Below are positions 36,108 through 45,846 of a stretch of 64,000 bases of DNA, one piece after another (the stretch's first letter is position 1; the number at the start of each line of letters is the position of its first letter). The DNA is from Paenibacillus glycanilyticus (GTDB taxonomy: Bacteria > Bacillota > Bacilli > Paenibacillales > Paenibacillaceae): NCBI RefSeq assembly GCF_030161375.1, contig NZ_BSSQ01000001.1, forward strand, positions 650,672-714,671. The letters run 5' to 3'. The notes beneath the pieces are model-generated. The model ran no database searches and was not told where the DNA came from. It worked only from the letters and a program-made list of their open reading frames with translations. Made by a program: the position numbers and the translations under genes.

Positions 36108-37721
36108 CTAGCCTTTTGTCGCTCTGTCGTAACCGTCTTGTTTGATTTTGAGCCATTCCTGCAGACCAAGGCGGTCCAGCTCTTTCAAATAATCATCCCA
36201 TTGCTCATTGATCTTGCCATTCTGATACCATTCCGTACGCATTCTGAGCACGTAAGCGAACAAATCCGTTTCAATCGTTGTGAGACGGTCCAGCTCTTCT
36301 ATCGAGTTGAATACGCTAGGCATGACATTGTCAGCTTTCATATGCGGAGCCATAATATTTTTGATAATATCCATCCGGCCCTTCGCATCATCCGGCATCG
36401 TCGTATATTTACCATAGTAGGAATCCAGGATGGCAAGCGGTCCGCCGATACTCGTTTTCTCCCGAAGTTCAACCGGCGCTGTGCCTTCGAGCGGCAAATG
36501 CTTCAGCATATTGGCTGCTTCATCGTATTCGAAAATATTTTGCTGCTTGTCATCGCCGTAAGTTCCCCAGTTATCCTGTACCGATTGCGTCGGATCATAG
36601 AGCTGATCCACCCATTTCGCCGTCGTTTCCAGGTTCTTGTTTGCGCTAGTAACAACCATCTTGCCGCGGCCCAGTCCAAGGCCATTCGTTCTCGTTACAT
36701 TAATTTCCCCGTCTGGTCCAGCAAGCGGAGGCATCACTTCATAGGCATCGTTCGCTCCGGAAATATTCGCTTTATCCCAGGAGAAGTACAATCCGTATTT
36801 CTGATCTTTCCCCTTCGCCAAATAAGTGCTCCAGTCTTGCGTATAGGCTTCAATGTCAATCAAGCCTTCTTTATAAAGCTCATTCACAAAGGAAACAGCA
36901 TTCTTGTAACCATCATCCGAAGCTGTAAAAATGACCTTGCCGTCATTGGACACAACCGCATGATCCGGATTCTCGCCCAACCCAAAGGAAGCGAACAAGA
37001 AAGCCAGATCCTCTGCACCAGGCTTATTAATGAAGGACAACGGAATTTCATCCGCTTGGCCATTGCCATTTGGGTCTTGCGTTTTGAAGGCAATCAGTAC
37101 TTTCTTCAATTCTTCCGTCGTGGTCGGCATTTTCAGGTTCAGCTTTTTCAGCCACTCTACGTTTATCCAAGGCATGCTGTCCACTGCCTGGATTCTTTCC
37201 TTGCCGCTCCCCAGCTCTTCAATCCATGGGAAAGCATAAATATTGCCGTCCGGAGCGGTAATCATGCTTTTATACTCAGGAGCTTCCTCCAGTACTTTCT
37301 TGAAGTTTGGCATATATTGATCAATCAGATCATTAAGCGGAATAATCGAGCCGTCCTTAGCAAGCTTGAGTAGCTCATAATCGCTGTAATCCGCGTTAAA
37401 AATCGCATCCGGCAGATCGCCGCTTGCTACAGCGAGGTTTCTTTTTTCAACAAAAACATCGTTCGTAAAGTTCTTCCAGTTAATATGAACATTCGTTTTC
37501 TCTTCGAGCCTCTTATTAACAAGCTTGTCATTCGGATCAGCCGGAGCGATGGCAGAGCTCTGCGTAATAAAATTAAGGGTTACTTTACCACTTGGATCCT
37601 GCTTCTTGCTGGCAGCACTACCTCCGCCTCCGCCACTGCACGCCGATAGCAGAAGGATTGAAGCAAGAGCTGAAGCCGTAGCTGCTTTGGATACCAATCT
37701 GGATTTGTTCATTATACTCAT
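36108..37721 (-). CDS. carbohydrate ABC transporter solute-binding lipoprotein (LplA/YtcQ type)
   Basis: 537 residues from the ATG at 37721, which has GGGAGG upstream; the frame is open further up but that part is not protein-like. The lipobox is LLLSACSGGGG, so the mature protein is lipid-anchored outside the membrane. The rest is a family-1 extracellular solute-binding fold of the large (about 500-residue) LplA-like class that works with two-permease importers and a shared ATPase encoded elsewhere. Following two LplB/LplC-like permeases and preceding GH32 and fructokinase genes, its ligand is probably a fructo-oligosaccharide or sucrose. Confidence 0.9.
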   Translation of the reverse strand: MSIMNKSRLVSKAATASALASILLLSACSGGGGGSAASKKQDPSGKVTLNFITQSSAIAPADPNDKLVNKRLEEKTNVHINWKNFTNDVFVEKRNLAVASGDLPDAIFNADYSDYELLKLAKDGSIIPLNDLIDQYMPNFKKVLEEAPEYKSMITAPDGNIYAFPWIEELGSGKERIQAVDSMPWINVEWLKKLNLKMPTTTEELKKVLIAFKTQDPNGNGQADEIPLSFINKPGAEDLAFLFASFGLGENPDHAVVSNDGKVIFTASDDGYKNAVSFVNELYKEGLIDIEAYTQDWSTYLAKGKDQKYGLYFSWDKANISGANDAYEVMPPLAGPDGEINVTRTNGLGLGRGKMVVTSANKNLETTAKWVDQLYDPTQSVQDNWGTYGDDKQQNIFEYDEAANMLKHLPLEGTAPVELREKTSIGGPLAILDSYYGKYTTMPDDAKGRMDIIKNIMAPHMKADNVMPSVFNSIEELDRLTTIETDLFAYVLRMRTEWYQNGKINEQWDDYLKELDRLGLQEWLKIKQDGYDRATKG

Positions 37722-37797
37722 TACCGATGACCTCCCAATAATAATGAAAGAATGATTTCTGTCTCTCGCATGGCCATGCGTATGTGAAGATCCGTTC

Positions 37798-38679
37798 CTA
37801 CTTAAGGGAACCGACCATAACACCTTTCTCAAAGTACTTTTGGAAAAACGGATACATAACAATGAGCGGCACGCTGGATACGACAATAGCCGCATATTTG
37901 ATAATCTCCGACAGACGTTTAAGCTCAGCTGCCGCAAGCTGATCATTAATCATTCCCGGCTCAACCTGGTTCTGAATCAGAATCGAACGAAGAACAAGCT
38001 GAAGCGGATGGAGATTCGAGTTGTCGAGATAAATCATCGCATCGAAATAAGAGTTCCACTGCCCGACGAATGCGTACAATGCAAGTACAAACACAATCGG
38101 CTTCGACAGCGGCAGAACGACCTGCATGAAAATCCTCATCTCCGTGGCACCATCGACATTGGCCGCTTCCTTCAGCTCTAGAGGTACTCCTTTAAAGAAG
38201 GTCCGCGACAAGATGATATTCCATACATTTACGGCTCCCGGAATAATGACTGCCCATACGGTATTAAGCAAGCCAAGATTTTTCACAAGCAAATAAGTAG
38301 GTACCAGTCCTCCGCTGAAGAACATCGTGATGATAAACAGGGTCATGAACAACCCCTTTCCCTTCAAGCGATTATCGGACAGAGAATATCCGGCACAAAC
38401 GGAAACAACCACCGTCAAGAGGGAGAAAGAAACCGCATAAAAGACGGCATTGCCGAAGCCGCGAATCATCGCCGGATTGGATAAAATCATTTTGTACCCC
38501 TCAAGGGACCAGTCCGACAGCTTGAAGGACAAGCCTCGACTCAGCAGTGCGGACGGATCCATAAAGGAGGCGACCACCACATAAAGTAGAGGGATTACGA
38601 CGACGAGTACAGCAAGCGTCAGGAAGATGCTATTTAAAATAAGAAGAAAACGATCCAGTCTGGAATGCTTGATAGTCAT
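37798..38679 (-). CDS. carbohydrate ABC transporter permease (LplC/YtcP type)
   Basis: 293 residues with six predicted membrane helices. The permease EAA loop is ELKEAANVDGATEMRIFMQVVLPLSKPI; the N-terminal DRFLLILNSIFLTLAVLVVVIP and FSLEGYKMIL-like region are typical of the MalG/LplC group, and the protein ends KYFEKGVMVGSLK, the family's usual tail. With the preceding permease it forms the transmembrane channel of the fructan-oligosaccharide importer. No ATPase gene is in the operon, as is common for this class, which uses a shared MsmX-type ATPase. Confidence 0.9.
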   Translation of the reverse strand: MTIKHSRLDRFLLILNSIFLTLAVLVVVIPLLYVVVASFMDPSALLSRGLSFKLSDWSLEGYKMILSNPAMIRGFGNAVFYAVSFSLLTVVVSVCAGYSLSDNRLKGKGLFMTLFIITMFFSGGLVPTYLLVKNLGLLNTVWAVIIPGAVNVWNIILSRTFFKGVPLELKEAANVDGATEMRIFMQVVLPLSKPIVFVLALYAFVGQWNSYFDAMIYLDNSNLHPLQLVLRSILIQNQVEPGMINDQLAAAELKRLSEIIKYAAIVVSSVPLIVMYPFFQKYFEKGVMVGSLK

Positions 38680-38734
38680 GCATAAGTCTCCTTAAAAAGA
38701 ATTGTGGAGCAATTCTTGCTTTATAAGCATTAGC

Positions 38735-39676
38735 TTAGTAGAGGCCGTCGCCTTCATTCAATCTTTTTACGATGAAATTAACGGTAATAAGCAACACTAC
38801 ATTAATAACCGAATTAAATAATCCAACTGCCGCAGAATAAGCATAGTCACCGGATTGCAAGCCGATTTTGTACACATAGGTTGGAATAATCTCTGATGTC
38901 GGAAGATTCATTGCCGTCTGCATCAGATAAGCCTTCTCGAAACCAATCGACATAATACCGCCTGCCGCCAGAATAAATACAATCGCCATAATAGGGCGTA
39001 TCGTCGGCAGATCGATATGCCGAATACGCTGAAGCAGGTTCGCGCCATCCAGATTAGCCGCATGATGAAGCTCCGGATCAACGTTTGCGAGCGCCGCTAC
39101 ATATATAATGGAAGCCCAACCTGCTCCGGTCCAAATATCGGACAAAATATAGATGCCCCTGAAGTATTCGGGTCGGGACATGAAGATGACCGGTTCCCCT
39201 GTCACCAAGGTAATCAAATGATTAATCGGACCTGTCGGCGATAGGAAGATAAACAGCATCCCTACCACAACAACCACCGATATGAAGTTAGGGGCGTATA
39301 AAAATAATTGAATATTTTTCTTAACGCCAGTATGCCTGATCTGATTCAGCATTAGAGCAAGAAGAATCGGTATCGGAAAACCGAGAATAAGACCAAAAAA
39401 GCTTAATTTAAGCGTATTCATAAAAATAACGTCGAAGTTTGGCGATGACAGAAACTTCTCGAAGTTATACATGCCTACCCAATCGCTTCCCAATATGCCT
39501 TTAATCGGGCTGAAGTCCTTGAAGGCAATAACAGCACCATACATCGGACCGTACTTGAATATTAGTGTCAGAATTAGAGCCGGAGCGAGCAAGATATAAA
39601 GAAAGTAATGTTTTCTCCAATAATCAAGTACTGCGTTGCCGGGCTTTGCTACCATTTGAGCCTGTTTGGCTTCCAT
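38735..39676 (-). CDS. carbohydrate ABC transporter permease (LplB/YteP type)
   Basis: 313 residues, first gene of the fructan operon. Six predicted helices. FKYGPMYGAVIAFKDFSPIKGI, the EAA loop DPELHHAANLDGANLLQRIRHIDLPTIRPI and the C-terminal FNSVINVVLLITVNFIVKRL are hallmarks of the LplB/YteP family. It pairs with the LplC-like permease 55 bases downstream. A promoter with TTGACG and TAAATT lies about 100 bases upstream and overlaps a candidate operator for the divergent LacI-family repressor. Confidence 0.9.
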   Translation of the reverse strand: MEAKQAQMVAKPGNAVLDYWRKHYFLYILLAPALILTLIFKYGPMYGAVIAFKDFSPIKGILGSDWVGMYNFEKFLSSPNFDVIFMNTLKLSFFGLILGFPIPILLALMLNQIRHTGVKKNIQLFLYAPNFISVVVVVGMLFIFLSPTGPINHLITLVTGEPVIFMSRPEYFRGIYILSDIWTGAGWASIIYVAALANVDPELHHAANLDGANLLQRIRHIDLPTIRPIMAIVFILAAGGIMSIGFEKAYLMQTAMNLPTSEIIPTYVYKIGLQSGDYAYSAAVGLFNSVINVVLLITVNFIVKRLNEGDGLY

Positions 39677-39772
39677 GTGTTAGGCTTACCTCCGTCCATT
39701 TACAAAAGTGTTCTATGTTTTGTGCAGTAAGGGCTTTCAATTAAACAATTGCATCTCGCTTGCTGCATTTAC

Positions 39773-39801
39773 AATTTACCAAACAGCTTTACAAACGTCA
39801 A
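39773..39801 (-). promoter_or_regulatory. promoter of the fructan operon with operator-like spacer
   Basis: Minus strand: TTGACG (39801-39796), 17-base spacer, TAAATT (39778-39773). The spacer begins with TTTGTAAAG, the element also repeated near the divergent regulator. A repressor bound there would block RNA polymerase directly. Confidence 0.65.
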
Positions 39802-40147
39802 TACATTTTGTAAAAATAAATTTGCGCATTTGAAAACTTGAATTGTTCATAATTAAAGAGTTTTTCTTGATTGAGTAGTTGAGTTGTTGGTTTTTATTGG
39901 AAAAACGGTTATTTTCTTATTATCAATCTCTTCAAACTAAGCTTTTGATACTCGAAGTAGTGTGCATTTTGCATACTTCTATTCATTTTTGACCACTCCA
40001 TAAGTTTATAATTGTAAAGTCAATTGTGCATTTGTAAAGTTTGCGTTGCTATTTTCCACAAACTATTGTACATTTGAGTTACATACATGAATGAATTAAG
40101 TTTACAAAATCACAAATAGGGGAAATGCAAGAGGTGAGCATATCTGC
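39802..40147. repeat. AT-rich intergenic region with repeated TTTGTAAA elements
   Basis: This is most of the 471-base gap between the divergent fructan operon and its LacI-family regulator. It contains TTTTGTAAAA (39807-39816), a direct repeat TTGTAAAGT (40012-40020 and 40032-40040, start points 20 bases apart, about two helical turns) and TTTACAAAAT (40101-40110), besides the copy in the operon promoter (39786-39795). A TATAAT at 40007-40012 could be the regulator's -10 box, with the repeat just downstream, suggesting autoregulation. No small gene or hairpin was seen. That these are the regulator's operators is inferred from position and repetition. Confidence 0.55.
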
Positions 40148-41188
40148 ATGACTAAGGAAAAGGTAACCATTCAAGATATCGCCGATGCGCTTGGCATATC
40201 TAGAAATACGGCTTCAAAGGCATTAAACGGCCGAAGCGAAATTCCGGAGGAAACACGTAACAAAGTAATCAAGAAAGCAATTGAATTAAAATATAAGCAA
40301 TTTTCTTATTTGGAAAGCGACCAGCTCTTATCCAAGAACTCAGGAAATATCGCTCTATTGACGGCTAACCTTCCGAATACGTCCCACTTCGGCTCCACCC
40401 TGATCAGCGGCTTGGAGAAGCAGATCAGCGCCGAGGGCTATAACCTGTCCTTTCACATTATAAGAGAGGTGGATCAAGCCTCGTTATCGCTGCCAAATAA
40501 TTTCGATGTATCGAATGTTGACGGCATCATCTGTATTGAATTGTTTAACCTTGCTTATAGCGAAATGATTACAAGCCTTGGCGTGCCTACTATATTTATA
40601 GACTGCGCTTCCACGGTATGTTATCCCGAATTTAAAGCCGATATTCTTCTGATGGAGAATCAGCATAGCGTTTATCAGCTTACAAGGAAGTTAATAGCGA
40701 GCGGATACAATAGCTTTGGATTTATCGGAGATTATAACCACTGTCTCAGCTTTAATGAACGCTGGCTGGGCTTCAACCGGGCGCTCAGCGAGGCTGGAAT
40801 TCCACTTGATCCCGGTCAATGCATAGTAGAAGATGATCGCCTCTTCTTCTCCACACCAACCTGGCTTGAGGAACGTCTCCATGAGATGCAGAAGTTGCCT
40901 TCCGCTTTTATCTGCGCCAACGACTTTATTGCTGTCAGCTTCATGAAGGCGCTGAAGAACAAGGGTATCTCGGTTCCTCATGATGTCGCCGTATGCGGCT
41001 TCGATAACGGACCAGAGTCGATGATCGTCGAGCCTCATCTTACGACTGTTCATATTTATAGCAATGAAATGGGCGTAAAAGCTGCGGAGATGCTGCTGTC
41101 AAGAATTAATGATCCTGAACAGCCTTATCAGGTTTCTCATATCTTTACGAAACCGCTCATCAGGGAGTCTACTGCGGGGATTGGTTAA
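40148..41188 (+). CDS. LacI-family transcriptional regulator of the fructan locus
   Basis: 346 residues. The LacI helix-turn-helix and hinge are VTIQDIADALGISRNTASKA followed by LNGRSEIPEETRNKVIKKA. The effector domain (about 65-340) is periplasmic-binding-like, with DVAVCGFDNGPES near residue 285 and TTVHIYSNEMGVKAAEMLL near 305. GAGGTGA lies ten bases before the ATG. It is divergent from the six-gene fructan operon and is the natural candidate for its repressor, released by a fructose-containing sugar. A hairpin terminator follows. Confidence 0.9.
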   Translation: MTKEKVTIQDIADALGISRNTASKALNGRSEIPEETRNKVIKKAIELKYKQFSYLESDQLLSKNSGNIALLTANLPNTSHFGSTLISGLEKQISAEGYNLSFHIIREVDQASLSLPNNFDVSNVDGIICIELFNLAYSEMITSLGVPTIFIDCASTVCYPEFKADILLMENQHSVYQLTRKLIASGYNSFGFIGDYNHCLSFNERWLGFNRALSEAGIPLDPGQCIVEDDRLFFSTPTWLEERLHEMQKLPSAFICANDFIAVSFMKALKNKGISVPHDVAVCGFDNGPESMIVEPHLTTVHIYSNEMGVKAAEMLLSRINDPEQPYQVSHIFTKPLIRESTAGIG

Positions 41189-41229
41189 TGCGAGAGAACC
41201 GGTCCAAACCGGCTAGCGGAAATAGCAAT

Positions 41230-41258
41230 AAGCCCCATCTTCGGATAGGGGCTTTTCG
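41230..41258. terminator. terminator between the LacI gene and the sulfur cluster
   Basis: AAGCCCC and GGGGCTT form a stem around ATCTTCGGATA, followed by TTCGTT on the plus strand. It lies in the 85-base gap between convergent genes. Confidence 0.7.
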
Positions 41259-41273
41259 TTATTCAACAACTAT

Positions 41274-42332
41274 TTACACAGGCATTCCTTTCCCCTGCTC
41301 CTCCCACACCCAGCTTGGCACTTCCTTGCGCAGCACGGGGGCGATATCTGAAGCGAACCGCTCCATTTGCTCCCGCTGCTCGGCTTCGGATAAGCCGTCT
41401 ACGCTCAGAGACAATACCTGGTGCCCGAAGGCCGCTTGGTAGTTTACTATTTTTTCGACAATCTGCTCCGGACTTCCGATTAGACTTGGTCCTCTGGCGA
41501 CATTGTCTTCGAGCGAGATGAACGGAGACTGGTTATGCTGAGCGGCGGCCGTTGCCTGGAACGCATCATAATAGGGGCGATAACGCTTGATGGCCTCCTC
41601 CGCCGTATTCGCGATATACAAGCTGCCCGCACCGGCGCCAACTACCGCTTTCCGCGGATCATGCCCGTAATACGCCAGTCTCTCGCGGTAATGATCGATG
41701 AGATCCTTGTATTTCGCCTGCGGGTGGAAGCTGTTCGAGGAAAAGATCGGCTCGCCGTAACGGGCGGCAAGCTCGGTGGAACGGGTGCTGGACGCGCTCC
41801 CATGCCAGATCGGAATCGGCTTCTGCAGCGGTCTTGGCTGCGTCGTCACCCCATGAAGAGGCGGACGGTATTGGCCGTTCCAAGTCACATCCTCCTCCCG
41901 CCAAAGACGCCGCAGCAACTCGTAACGCTCCTCCATTGAATCCCATTGCTCCTCTTCCGTTATTCCGAAGAGCGGATAATGCCGCGGATCATTGCCTTTG
42001 CCGATAATCATCTCCAGTCTTCCGCCGGATAGATGATCAAGCGTCGCGTAATCCTCGGCTACCCGCACCGGATCCAGCACGCTAAGCACGGTTACAGCCG
42101 TCAGCAGGCGGATGCGCGAAGTTCTTGCCGCAATAGCCGACAGCAGCAGCGGAGGAGAAGAAGACAGAAACGGCGCTCCATGCCGTTCTCCAATGCCGTA
42201 TCCGTCAAAACCAAGCTTTTCGGCAAGCACCGCTTGCTTGATTATATTTTCGATTTTGTCGCTGGCCGTATAATGCTCCTCCGTCACCGGATTTTTCAAA
42301 TTCATAACGAGGCTGAACCATATAAACTTCAT
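41274..42332 (-). CDS. LLM class flavin-dependent monooxygenase (luciferase-like)
   Basis: 352 residues of the bacterial luciferase-like TIM-barrel family. Blocks include FDGYGIGERHGAPFLSSSPPLLLSAIAART (about 40-70), LLTAVTVLSVLDPVRVAEDYATLDHLSGGRLEMIIGKGNDP (FMN-phosphate region) and a mid-protein WHGSASSTRSTELAARYGEP. Such enzymes use FMNH2 supplied by a separate reductase to insert oxygen into C-S or other bonds. Its ATG overlaps the stop of the MFS gene (ATGA, 42329-42332); it is the last gene of the sulfur-scavenging run. Substrate unknown; an alkanesulfonate or thioether is likely from context. Confidence 0.87.
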   Translation of the reverse strand: MKFIWFSLVMNLKNPVTEEHYTASDKIENIIKQAVLAEKLGFDGYGIGERHGAPFLSSSPPLLLSAIAARTSRIRLLTAVTVLSVLDPVRVAEDYATLDHLSGGRLEMIIGKGNDPRHYPLFGITEEEQWDSMEERYELLRRLWREEDVTWNGQYRPPLHGVTTQPRPLQKPIPIWHGSASSTRSTELAARYGEPIFSSNSFHPQAKYKDLIDHYRERLAYYGHDPRKAVVGAGAGSLYIANTAEEAIKRYRPYYDAFQATAAAQHNQSPFISLEDNVARGPSLIGSPEQIVEKIVNYQAAFGHQVLSLSVDGLSEAEQREQMERFASDIAPVLRKEVPSWVWEEQGKGMPV

Positions 42333-43798
42333 AGGCTTTTACTCTCCTTTGGTGTCGCAAGAGGTGATGCCGACATCCGTCTGCCCAGCAGCAAGGCAAT
42401 CGGAATAGCGCTGGCGACAATGATGCTGGATACGAAAAATACATCGTGGATGCTGTGCATGTAAGCCAAACTGTATGCCTTGGTCCCCTCTTCCCCTCCG
42501 CCCGATTCAACCAAATGAATGGACAGCCGGGAATAAAACAACGACGTGCAGAGGCCAAGCGCCATTGCGCTAAACACTTGCCGCAGCCAATTGAGCAAAG
42601 CCGACGCATGCCCGATCCACTCCTCTGGAACGGAGGACATGCTTGCGTTGGTGGTTGGCGTTGAGGCTAGACCGGTGCCGATATTGCGGATGGCGAGCCA
42701 TACAATAATTGCAAGAAGACTGGTCTCCGGAGGCATCTGGCTGAAATAATAAGTACTCACGACCAGAATCGCGCAGCCAATCATAATCAGCTTGGCCGGT
42801 CCCGCTTTGCGATACCATTTGCCGGCGGCAAACGTGGCGACCGTTAAGCATGCCGCTGCGGGAAGGAATAACAGACCCACCCTGAACGGCGACAATCCCT
42901 TCATCTCTACCAGCAAAAGCGGCATGAAATAAACCACGGAATACAGTCCAAACGATAAGATAAGCGACGCCATTAGACTCAGCGAGAATTTAGGGTTCAG
43001 CAGCAGCCGAAGTTGCAGCAGAGGATGATTGCTGCGGCGAGCCTGCCAAATAAACAGCGCAAAGCTGCCCACTCCAACTAGCAGCATCGTCCAAGTAAGC
43101 CAGCTGTTCCAGCCCCATACGGCCATATTGCCGAACAATAGCAGCAGCGCGAGACTTCCGCCCGTAGCAAGCAGCAGCCCCGGCCAATCCAACCGGGCGA
43201 GACCGTTCGGCGCGTCCTTCGGAATTACAAGCGCCCCTACAATCCAGGCGACAATCCCGACCGGTGCGGTCACCAGAAAAATAAGATGCCAGTCAAAGCT
43301 TTGCAGCCAGCCGCTGAGCGACGGGCCAATCGCCGTTCCTAACACCGTGGAGAAAGACCATACGCTAAGGGAAAAAGATTGTTTGTCCGGCCGAATCGTC
43401 CGATAAATCAAGGCAAGCGACACCGGCTGAATAAGCCCGCAAAACAACCCCTGTATAATACGAAACGCAATAAGAGCCCCAACACTCCAGGATAACGCGC
43501 ATAGTAACGAGCTGACCGTTATTCCCCCGATGGCAAACAGAAACAGCCGCTTGCAGCCAAACCGCTCCATCGCATAACCGGTAATGGGAACAACAATGCC
43601 GCTCGCCAGAGTAAAGCCAGTCATCATCCATTGAACCGTCTGCAGCTCCGTGCCGAATATCCGGATAAAACCGGGCAGCGACACGTTAAGCGAGACGACA
43701 TGGTACATCCCGACAAAGGATCCGATAAAAATAGCCGTCAGCACCGGCCAGAATGCCGGGTAGGATGCTGTCGGCTCCTTCTGCTCCGCCTGCTTCAT
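42329..43798 (-). CDS. MFS transporter, DHA2 (14-helix, EmrB/QacA) family
   Basis: 489 residues from the ATG at 43798 ([16 protein letters not shown]); the open frame extends 31 codons further up, but the ATG overlaps the stop of the ABC ATPase gene as ATGA (43795-43798), indicating coupling. Fourteen hydrophobic segments are apparent. Family motifs are [31 protein letters not shown] and [14 protein letters not shown] (motif C). DHA2 pumps export drugs or metabolites by proton antiport. Located in a sulfur-compound import and degradation operon, it may export a by-product such as an aldehyde- or acid-containing fragment, or have moved in independently. Confidence 0.86.
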   Translation of the reverse strand: MKQAEQKEPTASYPAFWPVLTAIFIGSFVGMYHVVSLNVSLPGFIRIFGTELQTVQWMMTGFTLASGIVVPITGYAMERFGCKRLFLFAIGGITVSSLLCALSWSVGALIAFRIIQGLFCGLIQPVSLALIYRTIRPDKQSFSLSVWSFSTVLGTAIGPSLSGWLQSFDWHLIFLVTAPVGIVAWIVGALVIPKDAPNGLARLDWPGLLLATGGSLALLLLFGNMAVWGWNSWLTWTMLLVGVGSFALFIWQARRSNHPLLQLRLLLNPKFSLSLMASLILSFGLYSVVYFMPLLLVEMKGLSPFRVGLLFLPAAACLTVATFAAGKWYRKAGPAKLIMIGCAILVVSTYYFSQMPPETSLLAIIVWLAIRNIGTGLASTPTTNASMSSVPEEWIGHASALLNWLRQVFSAMALGLCTSLFYSRLSIHLVESGGGEEGTKAYSLAYMHSIHDVFFVSSIIVASAIPIALLLGRRMSASPLATPKESKSL

Positions 43799-45831
43799 AG
43801 TAAGGTATAGTGACAAGCCGCATAACGATCCTCGCCTAGCGGGCGAAGCTCCGGCTGCTCCTTCCTGCATCTTTCCGTCGCGAACGAACAACGGGGGTGG
43901 AACCGGCAGCCGCTTGGCGGATTGGCCGGCGAAGGGATTTCCCCTTGGATCGGCGCCGTACTGCCATGCTGACCAGGAACGGGCTGCGGGATGGATTCGA
44001 TGAGCAGCTTCGTATACGGGTGAGCAGGCTGGCGGAACAGTTCATCGCTTGGCGCGATTTCCACCAGCTTGCCCAGATACATAACGCCAATCCTGTCCGA
44101 TATATGTCTTACAATCTGCAAGCCGTGAGCGATAAACAAGTACGTCAAACCGAGCTTCCGCTGAAGCTCCTGCAGCAAATTCACGATTTGAGCCTGGACG
44201 GACACGTCCAGAGCGGATACGGCCTCATCGGCAAGAATGAAGCTCGGATTCAAAGCAATTGCCCGGGCAATGCCAATCCGCTGCCGCTGGCCGCCGGAGA
44301 ACTCATGCGGATATTTGCTGGCGCTCGCTGGATCTAGTCCCACCAGCCCAAGCAGCTCTTCCACGCGATGCCGCCGTTTGCCGGCCGTCCATGAGCCGTG
44401 TACCTTAAGCGGTTCGGCAATGCTGTCGCCGATCGTCCATCTAGGGTTCAAGGAACCGTAAGGGTCCTGAAAAATAACCTGCATATCCTTCCGTAGCGGC
44501 CGTAGCTGCGCGCCATTTAATCCCGTCAGCTCCTTGCCCTGAAACAACACCTTGCCTGAAGTCGCCTGCTCCATTTGCAATAGAACCCGGCCTAGCGTAG
44601 ATTTGCCGCTTCCCGATTCGCCAACCAGACCAAATGTCTCCTTCCGCCGGATGGAGAACGAGACATCGTCAACCGCCCGGATGAAGGTACGGGGAGCGGC
44701 AAAGCTTCTGCGCTTGACCGGATAATATTTGCGCAGATGCTCGGCAGAGAATAGGATTTCGCTATCTGTGCGGGAAAAGCCAGCCTCCGACTGTTCTTCA
44801 TGCACAGCAGACGCTTCTACTCGCAATGCAGCGGATTTGCTTCTAATCGCAGGCTCTGCGGCAACCTGCTCCGCATGCCAGCAAGCCGCCATGCTTCCGC
44901 TTTGTTCAACAAGCGGCGGAGCTTCAGCCCGGCAGCGCTCCGTTGCATATTCGCAGCGGGGATGGAACAAGCATCCTTCCGGCAGTGCGGCAAGCGACGG
45001 AATGGATCCCTGAATCGCATAGAGCCGTTCGCCGCGTACGCTGTCCAAAGGGGGAATCGATTGAAGAAGTCCTCTCGTGTACGGATGGCGAGGTTTGGCG
45101 AACAGCTCCTCTGCCGTCCCTTGCTCAACGATCCGTCCGGCGTACATGACGATAATGCGGTCCGCCATCTCCGCGGCTATGCCAAGATCATGGGTAATGA
45201 GCAGAATCGACATCCCAAGCTCCTGCTGCAATTCCTTCAACAGCTGCAAAATTTGAGCCTGAATCGTAACGTCCAGGGCCGTGGTTGGTTCATCGGCGAT
45301 CAGCAGATCGGGGCTGCAGGAGAGCGCCATCGCAATCATCGCCCGCTGAAGCATGCCGCCGGACAACTCGCCGGGATACTGCTTCATCCGAATGGCCGCC
45401 TCCGGTATGCCAACGCGGCTTAGCAGTTCAATGCCCCGGTCCCAGGCGACGCGCCGGCTCACCCGCTCGTGCTGAATGATCGTCTCGACAATCTGCTGGC
45501 CAATGGTGAAGACCGGATCAAACGCGGCCATCGGCTCCTGGAAAACCATAGCTACCCGCTTCCCGCGCAATTGCCGGAGCTCCGCTTCGGGCAGCGCCGC
45601 GATATCCCGTCCCTGCAGCAGGATGCTTCCCCGCGTGATGGATCCTTTCTCGTAATCGATCAACCGCATGATCGCTTTGGAAGTGACCGTCTTGCCGCTG
45701 CCGGATTCTCCGACCAGGCAGACGGTTTCCCCGGGCTGTATCGAGAACGATATATTCGTAATCGCTTCAAGCAAGCCCTTGTTGGTCCGAAAACCAACGG
45801 ACAGCTCCTGAATATTAAGCAATGCCTCCAA
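43795..45831 (-). CDS. fused double-ATPase of an oligopeptide/glutathione-type ABC importer
   Basis: 678 residues with two complete ABC ATPase domains (a DppD-DppF or GsiA-like fusion). Domain 1 (about 5-260): Walker A GESGSGKT, signature [16 protein letters not shown], Walker [13 protein letters not shown]. Domain 2 (about 365-610): Walker A GESGSGKS, signature [16 protein letters not shown], Walker [13 protein letters not shown]. Each ends with the peptide-transporter cysteine motif ([13 protein letters not shown] and [13 protein letters not shown]). The start is a TTG with GGGGGAG five bases upstream. It powers import through the two permeases just upstream. GsiA in Escherichia coli is a fusion of the same kind and imports glutathione, which suits the sulfur context. 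Confidence 0.93.
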   Translation of the reverse strand: MEALLNIQELSVGFRTNKGLLEAITNISFSIQPGETVCLVGESGSGKTVTSKAIMRLIDYEKGSITRGSILLQGRDIAALPEAELRQLRGKRVAMVFQEPMAAFDPVFTIGQQIVETIIQHERVSRRVAWDRGIELLSRVGIPEAAIRMKQYPGELSGGMLQRAMIAMALSCSPDLLIADEPTTALDVTIQAQILQLLKELQQELGMSILLITHDLGIAAEMADRIIVMYAGRIVEQGTAEELFAKPRHPYTRGLLQSIPPLDSVRGERLYAIQGSIPSLAALPEGCLFHPRCEYATERCRAEAPPLVEQSGSMAACWHAEQVAAEPAIRSKSAALRVEASAVHEEQSEAGFSRTDSEILFSAEHLRKYYPVKRRSFAAPRTFIRAVDDVSFSIRRKETFGLVGESGSGKSTLGRVLLQMEQATSGKVLFQGKELTGLNGAQLRPLRKDMQVIFQDPYGSLNPRWTIGDSIAEPLKVHGSWTAGKRRHRVEELLGLVGLDPASASKYPHEFSGGQRQRIGIARAIALNPSFILADEAVSALDVSVQAQIVNLLQELQRKLGLTYLFIAHGLQIVRHISDRIGVMYLGKLVEIAPSDELFRQPAHPYTKLLIESIPQPVPGQHGSTAPIQGEIPSPANPPSGCRFHPRCSFATERCRKEQPELRPLGEDRYAACHYTLL

Positions 45832-45846
45832 TAGAGCTCCCCCTTC

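Noticed and set aside
35982..37373. A 463-codon open frame on the plus strand
   Set aside because: It lies opposite the solute-binding lipoprotein gene and the terminator; its translation matches no family and the opposite strand is clearly coding.
37722..37946. N-terminal extension of the solute-binding lipoprotein
   Set aside because: Places extra charged sequence before the signal peptide; the ATG at 37721 has GGGAGG at good spacing and gives a normal lipoprotein leader.
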